Positions 32,821-43,719 of a DNA stretch of 64,000 nucleotides are shown in pieces. Below the pieces are notes generated by a model that searched no databases, was not told the DNA's origin, and saw only the letters and a program-made list of their open reading frames with translations. Location: the NCBI GenBank assembly GCA_949825065.1, contig OX463844.1:3439387-3503386 (forward strand). The letters run 5' to 3'. Position 1 is the stretch's first letter, and each line of letters begins with the position of its first letter. Origin of the DNA: Odontocerum albicorne (taxonomy: Eukaryota > Arthropoda > Insecta > Trichoptera > Odontoceridae). Both the position numbers and the translations under genes were made by a program.

Positions 32821-32824
32821 AAAC

Positions 32825-33405
32825 TTTTGTCAAAGTGTTGTATTGTATTATACTTTCATTGTATACATTACAACCTGGCGGCCTTATTGCTATGTGGTAA
32901 TATCTTCTAGCCAACCAGAAAGATTTTAAAGAGGCCTGAAGTGAAAATCAGACAGAAAACCTTTTTAAAGATATCTGGGTTCTAACGAGAATCGCAACCT
33001 TCGGACTGGGAGAAAAGTCAAACAACCAGGTAACGAAGGTCATTGAAGTGTTATGCTTCTTCTTAACCTAACCTAACCAACCAGACAGGTGTTAAAAAGG
33101 CCTGAAGGGAAAACTAAACAGAAAACCTTTTTAAAGATATCTGGGTTCTAACGAGAATCGCAACCTTCGGGCTGGGAGAAAAGTCAAACAACCAGGTCAC
33201 GGAGGTCATCGAAGTGTTATGCTTCTTCTTAATCTAACCTAACCTAACCAACCAGAAATATGTTAAAGAGGCCTGAAGTGAAAACTAGACAGACAACCTT
33301 TTTAAAGATATCTGGGTTCTAACGAGAATCGCAACCTTCGGGCTGGGAGAAAAGTCAAACAACCAAGTCACAGATGTCATCGAAGTGTTATGCTTCTTCT
33401 TAAGA
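32825..33405 (-). repeat. tandem array of SINE A copies
   Basis: One nearly complete SINE A (minus strand, tail at 32825-32920) is followed by two further units with periods of about 166 and 171 bp. Each repeats AAAGATATCTGGGTTCTAAC, GCAACCTTCGG(G/A)CTGGGAG and GAAGTGTTATGCTTCTTCTT. Unit joints contain AACCTAACCTAACCAACC. The units are highly similar to each other, so the amplification is recent relative to the SINE insertion. Confidence 0.8.
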
Positions 33406-33407
33406 TA

Positions 33408-33520
33408 GGTATCTGTAGTCCAGTTGGTAAATGCTTGTTATTTTACCCGGGAGTTTCGGGTTAAATTTCCGATGATAACTAAAAAAAAGTCTGGTTTGAT
33501 AGTTCATCTAAATCAATGAC
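33408..33520 (+). mobile_element. SINE head (tRNA-like), plus strand
   Basis: TGTAGTCCAGTTGGTAAATG resembles an A-box and TTTCGGGTTAAATTTCC a B-box, followed by GTCTGGTTTGATAGTTCATC. Confidence 0.5.
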
Positions 33521-34229
33521 TGCAATTAATAGAAGTATTTGTTTTTTTCCTGTTGCTCCGTAAATAATTTACCTACTCCGCTTGTTCTCAACTTGAATTT
33601 CAACTAATGTGGTCGAAAACAATATTGTCATTCTGGCAAAGTTTTTCCGAATCAATAAACGGGTATGTTGAAATGTAATATACGAATGAATGAGGTACAT
33701 ATTTAAACGTTTCGATATCCTCCGCGGCCTTTTTCAAGCAAGGATACTTAAAACAATTGTTTTATTTTAGTTCACGCAATTCATTCATTGCACAACATAT
33801 GACTACCTAAGTCACATCTTCGTCATAAAATGTGTGAAGTTAGTTATCAAAGTATCGCTGACAATTATTTCTATTCAAATCAGAACAGTGTAGGGTCGTT
33901 AAGTGAAGTGAAGTTTTATAGCCATTTTATTGCTTGTAGCTTTAAATTCTATGCATTTTATGGCGCATCCTTACCACGACATGGATGCCACTGTAGTTGC
34001 GACGTTAACGTTTTCAAGCAATACGTATCTTTAAAAAAATATTATTTTAATTCATTGAACATTTACCTTTACACCGAAAATTTCAAGTTTCAGTTCCAAA
34101 AAGTATCTAACAAAACTTTGTCTTTAGTTAAATTATTTGAACCTAACGTAATAATGGTATATTGAAAGGAATTTTCCAAATTGCAAAATTACCGAGGTAT
34201 TCTATTATATAGAAGCGAAGTTTTGATAC
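33521..34229. other. unassigned sequence with a 111-codon open frame
   Basis: 33830-34165 (plus) is open but resembles no known family; it lacks a clear start context and flanking splice signals. Low confidence that it is coding. Confidence 0.3.
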
Positions 34230-34500
34230 ATTACACACGTGAATACATACCATCATGCCATTTCTCTATCGGGGTAGGCAGATAGGAGAGTACGCCAGAC
34301 TTTTCTATCTGGACACACATTCTTAGCCTTTTCCTCATTCATACTCGTACACCTTTTCATGCAATTTCTCAAACTTTTTACATATTATTATTTAAAAATA
34401 TCATTCTATTGTTACAACCATACTTTCTTTGATCTTCCTCTATCACATTTTCCACTAACATACTCACATTTGTATTTGTTTTGCTAATATTTCTTTATTC
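34230..34500 (-). mobile_element. LINE B fragment (minus strand)
   Basis: Reverse complement of the 3' half of the family. TACTCGTA at 34342-34349 interrupts what is CCATACACCTT-type sequence in the other copies. Confidence 0.7.
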
Positions 34501-34509
34501 ATTGTAATT

Positions 34510-34750
34510 TGTTTAATCAAACACTGTTTATTCCACTTTTTGTAACGTTATATTACTGTTTATTCCACTTTTTGTAACTTTGCGGAATCGACACCTTGGA
34601 AGGTTTCGATTCCGCAAAGCAACTTGCATCTCGTTCTACAAGTGAACCCATGTGTTTTCTATATCTCAAGATCTATCCGTAAAATTCTCGAAAAATCCAA
34701 TTCTTGTTCTATGTAAGCGTTGTTCCACTAAAAAACAAATCTAAGTTCTT
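34510..34750. repeat. palindrome-family pieces and a 20-bp hairpin
   Basis: TGTTTATTCCACTTTTTGTA occurs twice (about 34527 and 34557), as in the 12200 palindrome. 34578-34619 folds into a near-perfect hairpin with arms CTTTGCGGAATCGA and TCGATTCCGCAAAG. It is followed by the LINE D-related phrase GCAAAGCAACTTGCATCTCG. Confidence 0.5.
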
Positions 34751-34751
34751 T

Positions 34752-35572
34752 ACCACTATTTATTATTACACATGACAAGAAATATACATAATTTGTGAAA
34801 AAAAACAACAGGTAATTTGATTTGGACATACAATTTTAATGGATCTGGGTTTGTTGCCTTTCATTTGTCGTATCCCCAGTAAACTAGGTTTTTGCCTGTA
34901 TCTCACTGAGGATATTTAGCATCAAAAAATAAATTGATGCTTCTTTCCGATTTTTTATTACACAAAAACAAAACCCCGTTGCACGTTCTCATCAACCTGA
35001 CAAACAGTGACACTCAATAACAACTGGAAAAATCATGCGAAATTAAACTCCTCACACATTATCACTCCAGAAAGACTAAAAATATTCATCCCACAATATA
35101 CCGCACACAATCATAAGAATAAAAATAAAAAAAATACAGAAATACAAATATAAAATAACAAAAATTAAAACAATAAAAAGAAACCCACACTCAAGAGCCT
35201 ACACAAATCTTTTTCACACGTCATTCATCCTGAAAGCCCAAGTACTCAAAATCCTGTCGCAATAACAACCACGCTCCGATCGACAGTCTAAATGGTTTTC
35301 TTACCTTTACCTTTATTGAATTCGGCATGCCATTGTATGTCATGGGAGCCAAATAAGCATATTGCCTTTGAGCAAAAGAGGTTTTAACTCTAGGGATGGT
35401 GAACATTTCATTAGTTGCCATGCGTCTAATGTGTCTCTGCTGAGTTTGCATCTTTCCTTCCTCTCGATGGTAGTGCTAGAGAATGGATTTGAGATGCAAA
35501 TTGACTATGTTCAGGACCTGATACTCTCTGAAAAGCTCCGCCGTGGGATACCGGGCAGAAAGTATAAAACAA
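34752..35572 (-). mobile_element. LINE C, longest copy (ORF2 C-terminus plus 3' UTR)
   Basis: Minus-strand order: ORF end (35572-35290) encoding QTQQRHIRRMATNEMFTIPR and AYLAPMTYNGMPNSIKV, then ~300 bp AT-rich sequence, then the 3' block ending in the CATGTGTAATAATAAATA tail at ~34752. The IPR...AP-(Y)N-MP-IK pattern is that of non-LTR ORF2 C-termini. 5'-truncated, no RT domain. Confidence 0.72.
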
Positions 35573-36305
35573 GTCTTCGACATTTACGTAAGTCTACTTG
35601 GTAAAATTTAGTAATGTTTTGTTATATGCGTATGTTACATATATTGAACTTAAATATACTTTGTGATTTATTATTACTATTGCTTTTTGTATCTCCATGT
35701 TATTGTAGTTTAAGATAAAGTTTTGTCAATAATTTTAAGTACAAACAGAGAATGTTTACTGGCCTTTCCGGTTCACCACTCCTCTTTCTTTACGCCGCCC
35801 TTTACTGTCCATGCAGTGAGACTCTGGAATCAGTTAAAAACCAATATAAGACTCGCTCCGTCCTTGGCATGCTTTAAGAAGCGACAGAAAAAACTCTTAA
35901 TTTCTAGTCAGTAAAATAACGTGTTTCATTCCTGATTTTTCTTTTCCTTTCCTCTCCACCATCCATTCCTTTCATTTTGATTGATGAGATCTCACTTTAT
36001 ATGAAAAATAATTTTCGGGTGACTGTCCGTCTTTGTGGGGTTCGTGGGCATATGCTCACGTATATGCTTTTCGATTTCGTGGGGATGGATAGTCATTTGA
36101 ATGATTTATGCGACCATGTAACTTGCTTCATTTACTTTTGTCTGTTTGGTTGTAAGAGATTGCCGCCTGGCAATAAGCCCGCCAGATTGTATTGCAATAA
36201 AAGTGTTAAATAAATAAATAAACAAGTACTTGCATAACTTGTCATATGTTCATTTGTACTCGTATATAAAAGACACTGTTGTGTCGTTAATCAAATAAAT
36301 AAATG
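35573..36305 (+). mobile_element. LINE D 3' end, split by LINE A
   Basis: 35573-35743 and 36224-36305 together match 61700-61460 (inverted) and 16020-16110. A short ORF end TSLRHLRKSTW closes at 35604. The tail is GTGTCGTTAATC(AAAT)n. The second part contains TACTCGTA at 36257-36264, absent from the other copies. Confidence 0.72.
35744..36223 (+). mobile_element. LINE A inserted in LINE D, with AAGTAC target duplication
   Basis: AAGTAC flanks it (35738-35743, 36224-36229). 35744-35914 encodes the C-terminal HAVRLWNQLKTNIRLAPSLA and FKKRQKKLLISSQ with a TAA stop, then the UTR and (AAAT)n tail. Target duplication plus tail show target-primed reverse transcription. Confidence 0.85.
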
Positions 36306-36790
36306 AATATAATTTAAAACAATATAGTAAAAAAGAAATTCTATTTAGTTATATTGATCTCCTACTTCATAAGTATTTTACTTTGAATGTGTGAAATGTC
36401 TTTTTATAATTTACTCAAAAATCTAATTATAAGTGTAGACACACCTCAAACCTATTTAATAATCTTTCAACGAAACAATGTCACAAATTATTCAGTCAGA
36501 CCCACTTTTATGACATGGGTTGAAGAAAATTATAGATCACGTACAACTCGAATGAAAATTCTTCATTAGTAAAGAGCAATTAAACTTTCGAAGGCCTAAT
36601 CTCTTTTTTTTGTTTTAATCGATTTTGGCAGCTCATAAAAATGTACGCATCAAAATCACTTATAGGGACGTGACTTTTTGATAAATTTTCCTTACGATTA
36701 CGACTGATAAAATTTTATATTGTTTAAAAGTCATTACTGCACGAACTTTTAATGAGCTTGGTTTAAATAATCATACAAAAAACAACTTCA
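36306..36790. other. unassigned AT-rich sequence
   Basis: No gene or repeat copy is recognised. Confidence 0.4.
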
Positions 36791-36794
36791 TCAT

Positions 36795-37185
36795 CTTCAC
36801 ATTATACTCCTATTGGGGTAAGCAAAGAGATTAGACCTTCACTTCATTTTATCTTTGGCTTCTGCTACTTCCATACATCTAGTCATATATACTTTCCTAT
36901 TATAAAGGCTTTTGACTCTTCTTTCTTTTAGAATTTTCTTCGCTATCTTTCACTACCTTCAATACTACTCGTTTAGATTAATTTTGTAAGTTTTTCATCA
37001 TTCATTCTTTCTACTAGGCCTAACCTTCTAAATGCTCATTTCTTTAGCTTTAACACTACATTTTCTTATAATCCGATTTTTTTTAATAATATCTTCATTT
37101 CTTATTCTGTCATACATTGTTATTTTCATATATTATATGCAACATTCTCATTTGTACCATATTTATCCTACTTTTTACTGAGGTT
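36795..37185 (-). mobile_element. LINE B fragment (minus strand)
   Basis: The reverse complement retains the YDRIR region (37100-37125) and KWFGH/ERMN-like region, strongly diverged. Confidence 0.6.
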
Positions 37186-37264
37186 GGGACAAATAATCGA
37201 TTATCAGCCCACTTTTGTTCTCTTTTAGTATTTCCGTTTTTATGATTTTCATGTAAATATTACC

Positions 37265-37735
37265 AAGGATCATAGACTCCCAAAACAGCGATCATACTCC
37301 CAAAACGCGTCTTGTACAGGGAAGTGGTGGGCAAGCGAAGAGTTGATGGGCTATAAGGACAGTCTGCGAGAGTTTCTTACTTTGTGCGAGACGCCTGAGG
37401 ACTGGGAGACGGTGGCTCGGGATTGTGAGGTGTGGAGAGCCGTATGTTCTCGGGATAGTGGCGTCTCAGCGGCTAGACGTGTGAGAAACAGTCAGCGCGC
37501 TGCGAACATGACCAGGTGGCTAAGCAAGATCCACATATATGTGACATTTGCGGGAGGGAGTGCGCATCCAGGATCGGGCTGTTTTTTCACAGAAGATCAC
37601 ATGATCGACGAGGAAGAACGGTTCAAGATTGACGTTGGAGTGGCGAGGGGATCCTCAACAACGAGGCCCGGTAACGACGACTACCAAGGATCAGCAAATA
37701 TAAAATTCAGGATTATGTTTAATACATAAATGTAG
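37265..37735 (+). mobile_element. non-LTR retrotransposon ORF2 C-terminus with zinc finger
   Basis: Frame fragments give LPKRVLYREVVGKRRVDG, then (frameshift) YKDSLREFLTLCETPEDWET and a W-VCS-GV-A-RR linker, then, in the third frame at 37535-37610, a C-x2-C-x12-H-x3-H zinc finger (CDICGRECASRIG core). This architecture (LYGEL...GRP-LR-KD-LK ... C2H2) is the standard C-terminus of a common arthropod LINE. The long 128-codon frame (37343-37729) reads through the finger in the wrong frame. Confidence 0.8.
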
Positions 37736-37944
37736 CGTAATTTCCTGCCTTAACTGAAAGTAACATAAACACATTAAGATTTTCAATTATTCAAATTCTT
37801 TTTCGGAAAACAATAGGCAGAATTATGGACTAACATACTAATTAGAGTTTAAAATTGTTGACATTTGTTTCTGAAGCACAAATATATTTGTTATCATGAA
37901 AATTTTACGTTGAAAAGACGATTTGATGCACAAGACAAAACAAT

Positions 37945-38340
37945 TCTACTCGAACAGGACAGTATCAATATCAGCTAAGTCCACAATAGTATTTTGGTGC
38001 CCAATTTGATATATGGGAGCCAAACCAGGGTGTGAAAGGGACTGATAGGACCCGAATACATACTTTAGAATGCGTGCATTGAGAAAAATACGCGAGGTTA
38101 CAATGTATGGCAGAAAATGGAACGAAGTAATAAGGGATGAATATTGATTTAAAGCTGATGTGTTGAATAATATGAAGAAGAGCACGATGAGTAGGTTTGA
38201 CAAAGAAGTAAAATTTTGTCTTAGATTGGACAGTATCAAAATCTGCCTAGATATTAGTCCATAACAGTATTTTAGTAACACCTTTGATGAATGGGAGTGA
38301 AACGTAGACGTGGAACAAGACTGTAAAGAGCCGAATAAAT
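37945..38340 (+). mobile_element. LINE B fragment with internal partial duplication
   Basis: The upstream family block (GGACAGTATCAA..., AGTCCA-AACAGTATTTT) appears at 37960-38040 and again at 38225-38300, each followed by the AATGCTGTGCAC/AATGCGTGCATTGAG part. Possibly two LINE B insertions or a tandem rearrangement. Confidence 0.65.
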
Positions 38341-38399
38341 GCTGTGCACTAAGAAGGATCATATAACTTCATACCAGAAGGCATTGAAGTGGTTGAATG

Positions 38400-39003
38400 T
38401 TAGAAATAGACGCCAAATTCACATACTGTCTCTATTGTATAATATCCTTAACTGGCCCGCCGCACCCTCTTATCTTGCCGAAAATTTTCAGCGTCTTTCC
38501 AATCATGGATTAGCGCTACGCTCAAACAGAGATTGTTTATTGACCTTTCCAGTTCACCGCTCCTTTTTCTTTACGTCGTCCTTTACTATCCAAGCAGTGA
38601 GACTCTGGAATCAGTTACAAACCAATATAAGACTCGCTCCGTCCTTGGCATGCTTTAAGAAGCGACTGAAAAAACTCTTAATTTCTAGTCAGTAAAATAA
38701 CGTGTTTCATTCCTGATTTTTCTTTTCCTTTCCTCTCCACCATCCCTTCCTTTCCTTTTGATTGATGATATCTCACTTTATATGAAAAATAATGTTCGGG
38801 TGATTGTCCGTCTTTGTGGGGTTCGTGGACATGTTCTCGCGTATATGTTTATGGATTTCGTGGGGATGGATAGACATTTGAATGATTTATGCGACCATGT
38901 AACTTGCTTCATTTACTTTCGTCTGGTTGGTTGGAAGAGATTGCCACCTGGCAATAAGACCGCCAGATTGTATTGCAATAAAAGTGTTAAATAAATAAAT
39001 AAA
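38400..39003 (+). mobile_element. LINE A, longest copy
   Basis: An open frame to 38695 encodes RLSNHGLALRSNRDCLLTFP, VHRSFFFTSSFTIQAVRLWN and LACFKKRLKKLLISSQ, i.e. the C-terminal ~95 residues of ORF2, then a 3' UTR ending GCAATAAAAGTGTTAAATAA(ATAA)n. The C-terminal VRLWNQL motif places it near CR1/Jockey-type LINEs. Confidence 0.8.
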
Positions 39004-39029
39004 TAAGGATATATTGGGTTAAAACAAAT

Positions 39030-39165
39030 TTAATTTAATTTATTTACACATGACAAGAAACATACGCAATTTGCGAATAAAACAACAGATTTTTAATTTG
39101 GACACACAATTTTAATGGATTTGGGTTATGTGCCTTTCATTTGTCATGTCCCCAGATAAATGAAA
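39030..39165 (-). mobile_element. LINE C 3' end
   Basis: Diverged copy of the 34752-34900 block (ACACATGACAAGAAACATAC ... TTGTCATGTCCCCAG). Confidence 0.65.
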
Positions 39166-39444
39166 TGACAGTCACAATGCATGACAGATTACGGAATGAA
39201 GGGATGGGGGATAAGTAAGAACTTGATGCTGATGTATTGAGTAAGATGAAGAAGAGCACGAAGAGATGGTTAGAGCATGTGAAACGAATGAATTAAGAAA
39301 GACAAACGAAATAAATACATAGTGCAAATATCAGCGGAAGGTGTGATAGACGAAGATCAAGGAACGTGTGGTTGAATCAAGTTACAAATTGTATTCTGAA
39401 ATAAGGAAACGCAAAAAATCTGAGAATTCGTAGAAGTTGTACTA

Positions 39445-40368
39445 CCTTGATCAAAAAGTTTTAGAACCGGCCATCGTATGGCGCTGTCAGTCACCCGATT
39501 GGAATTCTTTTTTTTTTGTTAGGTTACGACATCTACCGTTGACACTTACCTCTAAATTTCAGCGTCATAGCTTGACATTTGTAAAAAGTTAAGCGGTACT
39601 GAGTACATCTACCTTTGTGTGTGTTTTCGATTTTTTACAAGTTTGAAAATGGCATCAACTGTGCATCAACGAGTTTGCATTAAATTTTGTGTGGAAAACG
39701 GATTTAACGGTCCGCAGACCTTGGAAATGTTGGAGAAATGTTTTTCGGTGGCACGAACGCTTCAGAAGTGATCGTGAATCGGTCGAGGATAACGAACGCA
39801 GTGGCAGTCGAAAACCGATGAAAACATCGATAAAATCAAAGAAATGTTGGCCGAAAACCGCAAATTGACCATTAGAGAGCTGGCAGAGGACTCGAACATC
39901 GCTTATGGATCCGCTCAAGACATTTTGGTTAGTGATTTGGGTCTCAGACAGTGTCGCTGCAAAACTGGTGCCGAAAGACCTTAATTTCATGCAAAAAAAG
40001 GACCGCGTTGAAATCGCGAAAGTCATGATTTCCATGAGTTTTTAACCAAAAACAACACGATTAATATCCAGCAGCCTTTGAATTCACTTGATCTGGCTCC
40101 CTGCGACTTTTTCCTGGTCAACCGACTTAAAAAACTGCGTCGCGGAACGCGTTACAGCACCCGAGAGGATGTCATAAAAAAAATCGAAGACTGTTCTGAT
40201 GGGCATACCGAAAATTGAGTACCAGTGGTGTTTCGAGGATTGGATCAAGCGCTAGCGTAAGTGCGTTGCAGTCGATGGGGAGTACTTTAAAGGGGACCAT
40301 ATCGATTATGATGAATAAACTTGTATTTTCGATTTTATGAATAAAGTCCTAAAACTTTTTGATCAAGG
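39445..40368 (+). mobile_element. mariner relic, 924 bp, internally deleted
   Basis: TA at 39443-39444 and 40369-40370. Ends CCTTGATCAAAAAGTTTTAG and (inverse) CTAAAACTTTTTGATCAAGG, perfect over ~20 bp. The right end overlaps the transposase stop by under 60 bp. Different mariner lineage from the other two in this window. Confidence 0.92.
39649..40316 (+). pseudogene. mariner-family transposase, core deleted and frameshifted
   Basis: ATG at 39649 opens MASTVHQRVCIKFCVENGFN; frameshifts follow, then RSDRESVEDNERSG, KEMLAENRKLTIRELAEDSN, IAYGSAQDILVSDLGL and AKLVPKDLNFMQKKDRVEIA. From ~40045 the C-terminal part resumes with LDLAPCDFFLVNRLKKLRRG, the third catalytic Asp region (usually PDLAPCDFF; here LDLAPCDFF), and ends DGEYFKGDHIDYDE. 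The segment carrying the first two catalytic Asp residues has been lost near 40037. Product inactive. Confidence 0.88.
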
Positions 40369-40445
40369 TAGTATAGATGTAGATAAGGCTAATAATGTTC
40401 GTCGAGATAAAAAATCGTGTCACTCTTCCTCTCTGCCTGCCTCAA

Positions 40446-41020
40446 TAAGCAATGGCATGATGGTTCGTTTTATACATAAATTCTAGCGTGGATTTTTTCT
40501 GAAAATATCATAAATATCGTGCCATTCACAAATTTCAACGTAGAAATTCCTGGAATAAAAAAAGAGAAATTCGCATATATATTTTTTTATTTTGAGAACA
40601 AGCATTAAGCGTTATCCTGAATACTGTTATGCCGTAAGCACATTTTTCCGCTTGAACAAAATCAAAAGGATTGCTGACGTGGTATATTTTGTAAATGTGA
40701 TTATTATTTCAAGGAATTTCATGACGTTCACTGAACTTGTCCTGAAGCCGGGATGTCTTTTGTGCTTTTTGGATATAATTATTTCGGTACAACTCGTTAT
40801 GGTTTATCATCCGTATTTTTCGGTTATAATTCATCAACCAAAATTTCCCTGCGATGTCACAGAATAAAGGTTCTACTTTAAACTGTTTTTGAAGAAGAAA
40901 ATTTCTCATATAAAATGTATAGAAAAAATGACGTATTTTCTAAAAGTTTATTATGTTACTAGCTGAAAAGCAATTGGTCAAATCTATAGCAATTGGTCAA
41001 AACATACATATGTGTGGAGT
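40446..41020. other. unassigned AT-rich sequence
   Basis: A 91-codon plus-strand frame (40592-40867) resembles nothing recognised. Confidence 0.35.
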
Positions 41021-41021
41021 A

Positions 41022-41430
41022 TTTTGATGTATGGTTGCAAGCCATGGTGCATGGGCGAAAGAGGTCGAAAAAGATTGGAGGCCTTCGAGATGTCGACCTA
41101 TAGACGAATTATAAGGATTTCCTGGAGAGACCACATTACAAATGACGAGGTCCTGAGCAGGATCGAATAAATCAGGCACCTGTCAAATACCATATCGGAA
41201 AGGCGTGCAGAATGGATGGGTCATATGCTGCGACAAATCTCCTGCACAATATACTGGAGGGAATGATTGTAGGATCGATTGGCAGAGGGCGTCCTCGCCG
41301 AGAGTATCTGGAGCAAATATGCCACGATATGGACTGCACCTCCTATACAGAGCTCAAGAGGATTGCTGGAGACCGAGCAGAGTGGAAAAGAAGATGCAGA
41401 GCTTTGCTGCTAACCAAACCTCAGGATTGA
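41022..41430 (+). mobile_element. RTE-like non-LTR retrotransposon, ORF2 C-terminus
   Basis: YGCKPWCMGERGRKRLEAFE, STYRRIIRISWRDHITNDEV, then after a stop and a frameshift LLHNILEGMIVGSIGRGRPR, REYLEQICHDMDCTSYTELK and RIAGDRAEWKRR, ending at a stop near 41430. This is the standard end of an RTE-type LINE ORF widespread in arthropods. One in-frame TAA (41168) and one frameshift make it dead, but the reading is otherwise little decayed, so the insertion is fairly young. 5'-truncated. Confidence 0.85.
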
Positions 41431-41659
41431 AACTGAAGAAGAATAGGAAGCTGAAAAGCTCATTCAAGGATGTGTTAAAACAACAAATAAATACGTATTA
41501 ACTGTTACAGCTACTTACATTTCATCCCATCACGCCATGTCACTTACAGGGTAGGCAGAGAAGATCGAGCGCCCTGCATTCTGGTCCTTACATAATCCAT
41601 CGACGTGTGGTTATCTCTTGCATCTTATCTTGTCTGACTTTAACTAAAGAGTTATTTAA

Positions 41660-42275
41660 TATTTTCCTTCCTGTGCTAAAAAAAATCCGTCCGTTCCGGT
41701 GATGTGTATTCAATACACATCAATACATATGTAAAAATGAGCGATTTAAATTCGTAAAAATAATAATATTCATAGCCAATCGCTTAAATTAATTAAATTT
41801 GAAGTCAAAAGGGATAATAATTGAAATTTAATTACTGAAAACATGAAAAAAACATTGGACGACGTTCACAAAACGGACAGAGCGACCACGTCGAACGAAA
41901 GCCGGTTGGCTACTAAAAAGAGAGAAGCGACCGAACTGAGATACTATTTTTTGCGGTCCCATATACCGAAGTAGAGTGAGAGTGAGACGTGAATAGCGTC
42001 GCTTCCTTACCCATAGCAGTTTTTTTAGAATGAATATATCTACGCCACACACTGGCACAAGTTTGATTGTATTGGTGAATTTATTCCCGATTTTCACAAA
42101 ATATCTCTGATGTGGCCGATAAGTGTTAATTATTATTAATATTATTTTTTCATTCAACGCGTAAATGTATTACGGAGGAATACCTAAAATCTGAACCCAG
42201 TATTTATTATATTTATAGAGATATTAAAGTTTTTAGAAGCAATGTGTACTAGTTACACATCACCGTACAGGAAGG
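41660..42275 (-). mobile_element. piggyBac-type MITE, copy 3 (inverted, decayed ends)
   Basis: Reverse-orientation match to 6761-7348 over nearly its whole length (e.g. TTTTCATTCAACGCGTAAAT, TATTTATAGAGATATTAAAG). TTAA at 41656-41659 is intact; the right TTAA has decayed. Ends TATTTTCCTTCCTGTGC and ACCGTACAGGAAGGA. Confidence 0.75.
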
Positions 42276-42284
42276 ATTTACATA

Positions 42285-42370
42285 TTTCTGGTGGATTGGA
42301 AGAGTTTACCACTTGGGGGAAAAAGCCTCTATATGTACTGCATACAACGAAAATGTTATACAACACAAGA
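42285..42370 (+). mobile_element. SINE A tail fragment
   Basis: GGTGGATTGGAAGAGTTTAC ... TACTGCATACAACGAAAATG parallels 55820-55880. Confidence 0.5.
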
Positions 42371-43387
42371 TATTCCTAATGAAATTTAACGTGAATTATT
42401 TCAACTTCTCTCTATCTTGTTGATAAACATTAATATATAATTAAGAAAACAGATCGATTCTGCAAAACAATTTGGGTAAATTTTCGGTTTAGGTGTTAAT
42501 GATTCCTCGAAACCAGGGCAGAACCCACCTAGGCATCGTATTTCCTTTTTATCTAACCCCTAAAAAAGTAATTAACACAATCGGAGCTCTATGAGTATTG
42601 TAATGGGTTTTTAATGAAATTTCGACTTATACTCGTACTTGTTCTCCATAAACCCTGGGTGTATCGTGAATTGTGTTCAACTTGGCCCTGTTTAATAGAT
42701 ATTTAAAATTCCGCATGCAAAACAAAGTAAATATAAAAATCTTTAATTTTATTTTGACATAAATAAATAATTTTACATATATACATAATATTACGCCGTT
42801 TCCCTTGTGAGACAGGGAGAGAGGTTTGGTCTACAGTAGTTTTTAACCAAAAACACAATATTCGCGCTCACTTCTAATTTATCTAAAGATAAAAAATTCC
42901 TAGAGACAGTTTGAAAAGTGCTGCCTTCAGTTATTGTCTGTCATAAGTTAGCGATCATAAAACCTGCCCATCAATGTCCAACTCATCATCCGTACCAATT
43001 CCATTTTCCTAACACCATTCTTATTTTTTTAAATGTGTTAAATAGAGCGGATATATGTGTATATTTTAGGCTGTGTTATTGCAGAGAGGTAAGGAATAAA
43101 TACTGTAGCCACCGTCAGTGTTGATTGACATGACGAACGCGCTTTGAGAGGCGTAAAGTTTACATCAGTTTTGATCATTGTAAAATCTGCTGTTTCTAAC
43201 TAATTTATCTACTGAATTTTACAAACTGATTTAACATTTCATTTTTGTTGAAATGCTGCTATCTTAATGATGTTGGTCCCAGCTAGTGAGAAATTTAAAG
43301 TTGTTGACTTTCCTTGAGAATACATAATATGTTCTAGAAGCGCTATCACAGAAAGCTCACGATTTTAACTTTGAAATATACGAGTAT
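42371..43387. other. unassigned AT-rich sequence
   Basis: No gene or repeat copy is recognised. Confidence 0.4.
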
Positions 43388-43565
43388 ACCTTCTTCTTCT
43401 TCCTGCCACTGTCCCAACTCATTGCCTAGGTAGGCTGTTGGGGTCGGCTCTTTTCGTTCTCAGGCTGTATATTCTTCGGTTCTGGGTGTCGCTTTCTTCT
43501 AGGTCGTTTCTCTGCAGGATTTTGGAGCATTGAGTCATCCATGAGTTCTTTGGTCTTCGTTTGAA
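43388..43565 (-). mobile_element. LINE E 3' fragment
   Basis: Reverse complement of 52760-52945 with few differences (CACTGTCCCAACTCATTGCC, CTAGGTAGGCTGTTGGGGTC). The protein on the minus strand has RGRPKNSW-like and RRIYSLRTKRADPNSLPRQ-like text. Confidence 0.7.
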
Positions 43566-43719
43566 ATATATACCATCACTTATTAATAATAAAATAACAA
43601 TTTGTATAGCGCCGTTTAGAGAGCAAATTCTCCTTAAAGGCGCTCCAGCTTAGGGTTCGAAATCACTCATAAATTTTGATTTGATCTCCTTAAAATATTT
43701 TCTTTAAGTGCTTCCTTAA

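Larger units (their letters stand above)
39166..40445 (+). mobile_element. LINE B fragment interrupted by a mariner element
   Basis: 39166-39442 and 40371-40445 are one LINE B copy (GAATGAAGGGATGGGGGATA ... GAATTCGTAGAAGTTGTAC / ATGTAGATAAGGCTAATAAT ... TGCCTCAATAAGC). Confidence 0.72.

Noticed and set aside
33065..33260. internal telomere tract
   Set aside because: Only two to three CCTAA units per joint; too short, and explained by the SINE tail.
33830..34165. 111-codon plus-strand ORF
   Set aside because: No family, start context or splice signals; within chance for this length.
37946..38362. 138-codon minus-strand gene
   Set aside because: Antisense shadow of LINE B sequence.
38758..38994. 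conserved 75-78-codon ORF repeated at 4612, 35977 and 38758
   Set aside because: It lies in the LINE A 3' UTR after the ORF2 stop; repetition reflects the shared element, not an independent gene.
40592..40867. 91-codon plus-strand ORF
   Set aside because: AT-rich, hydrophobic by composition, no recognised family or signals.
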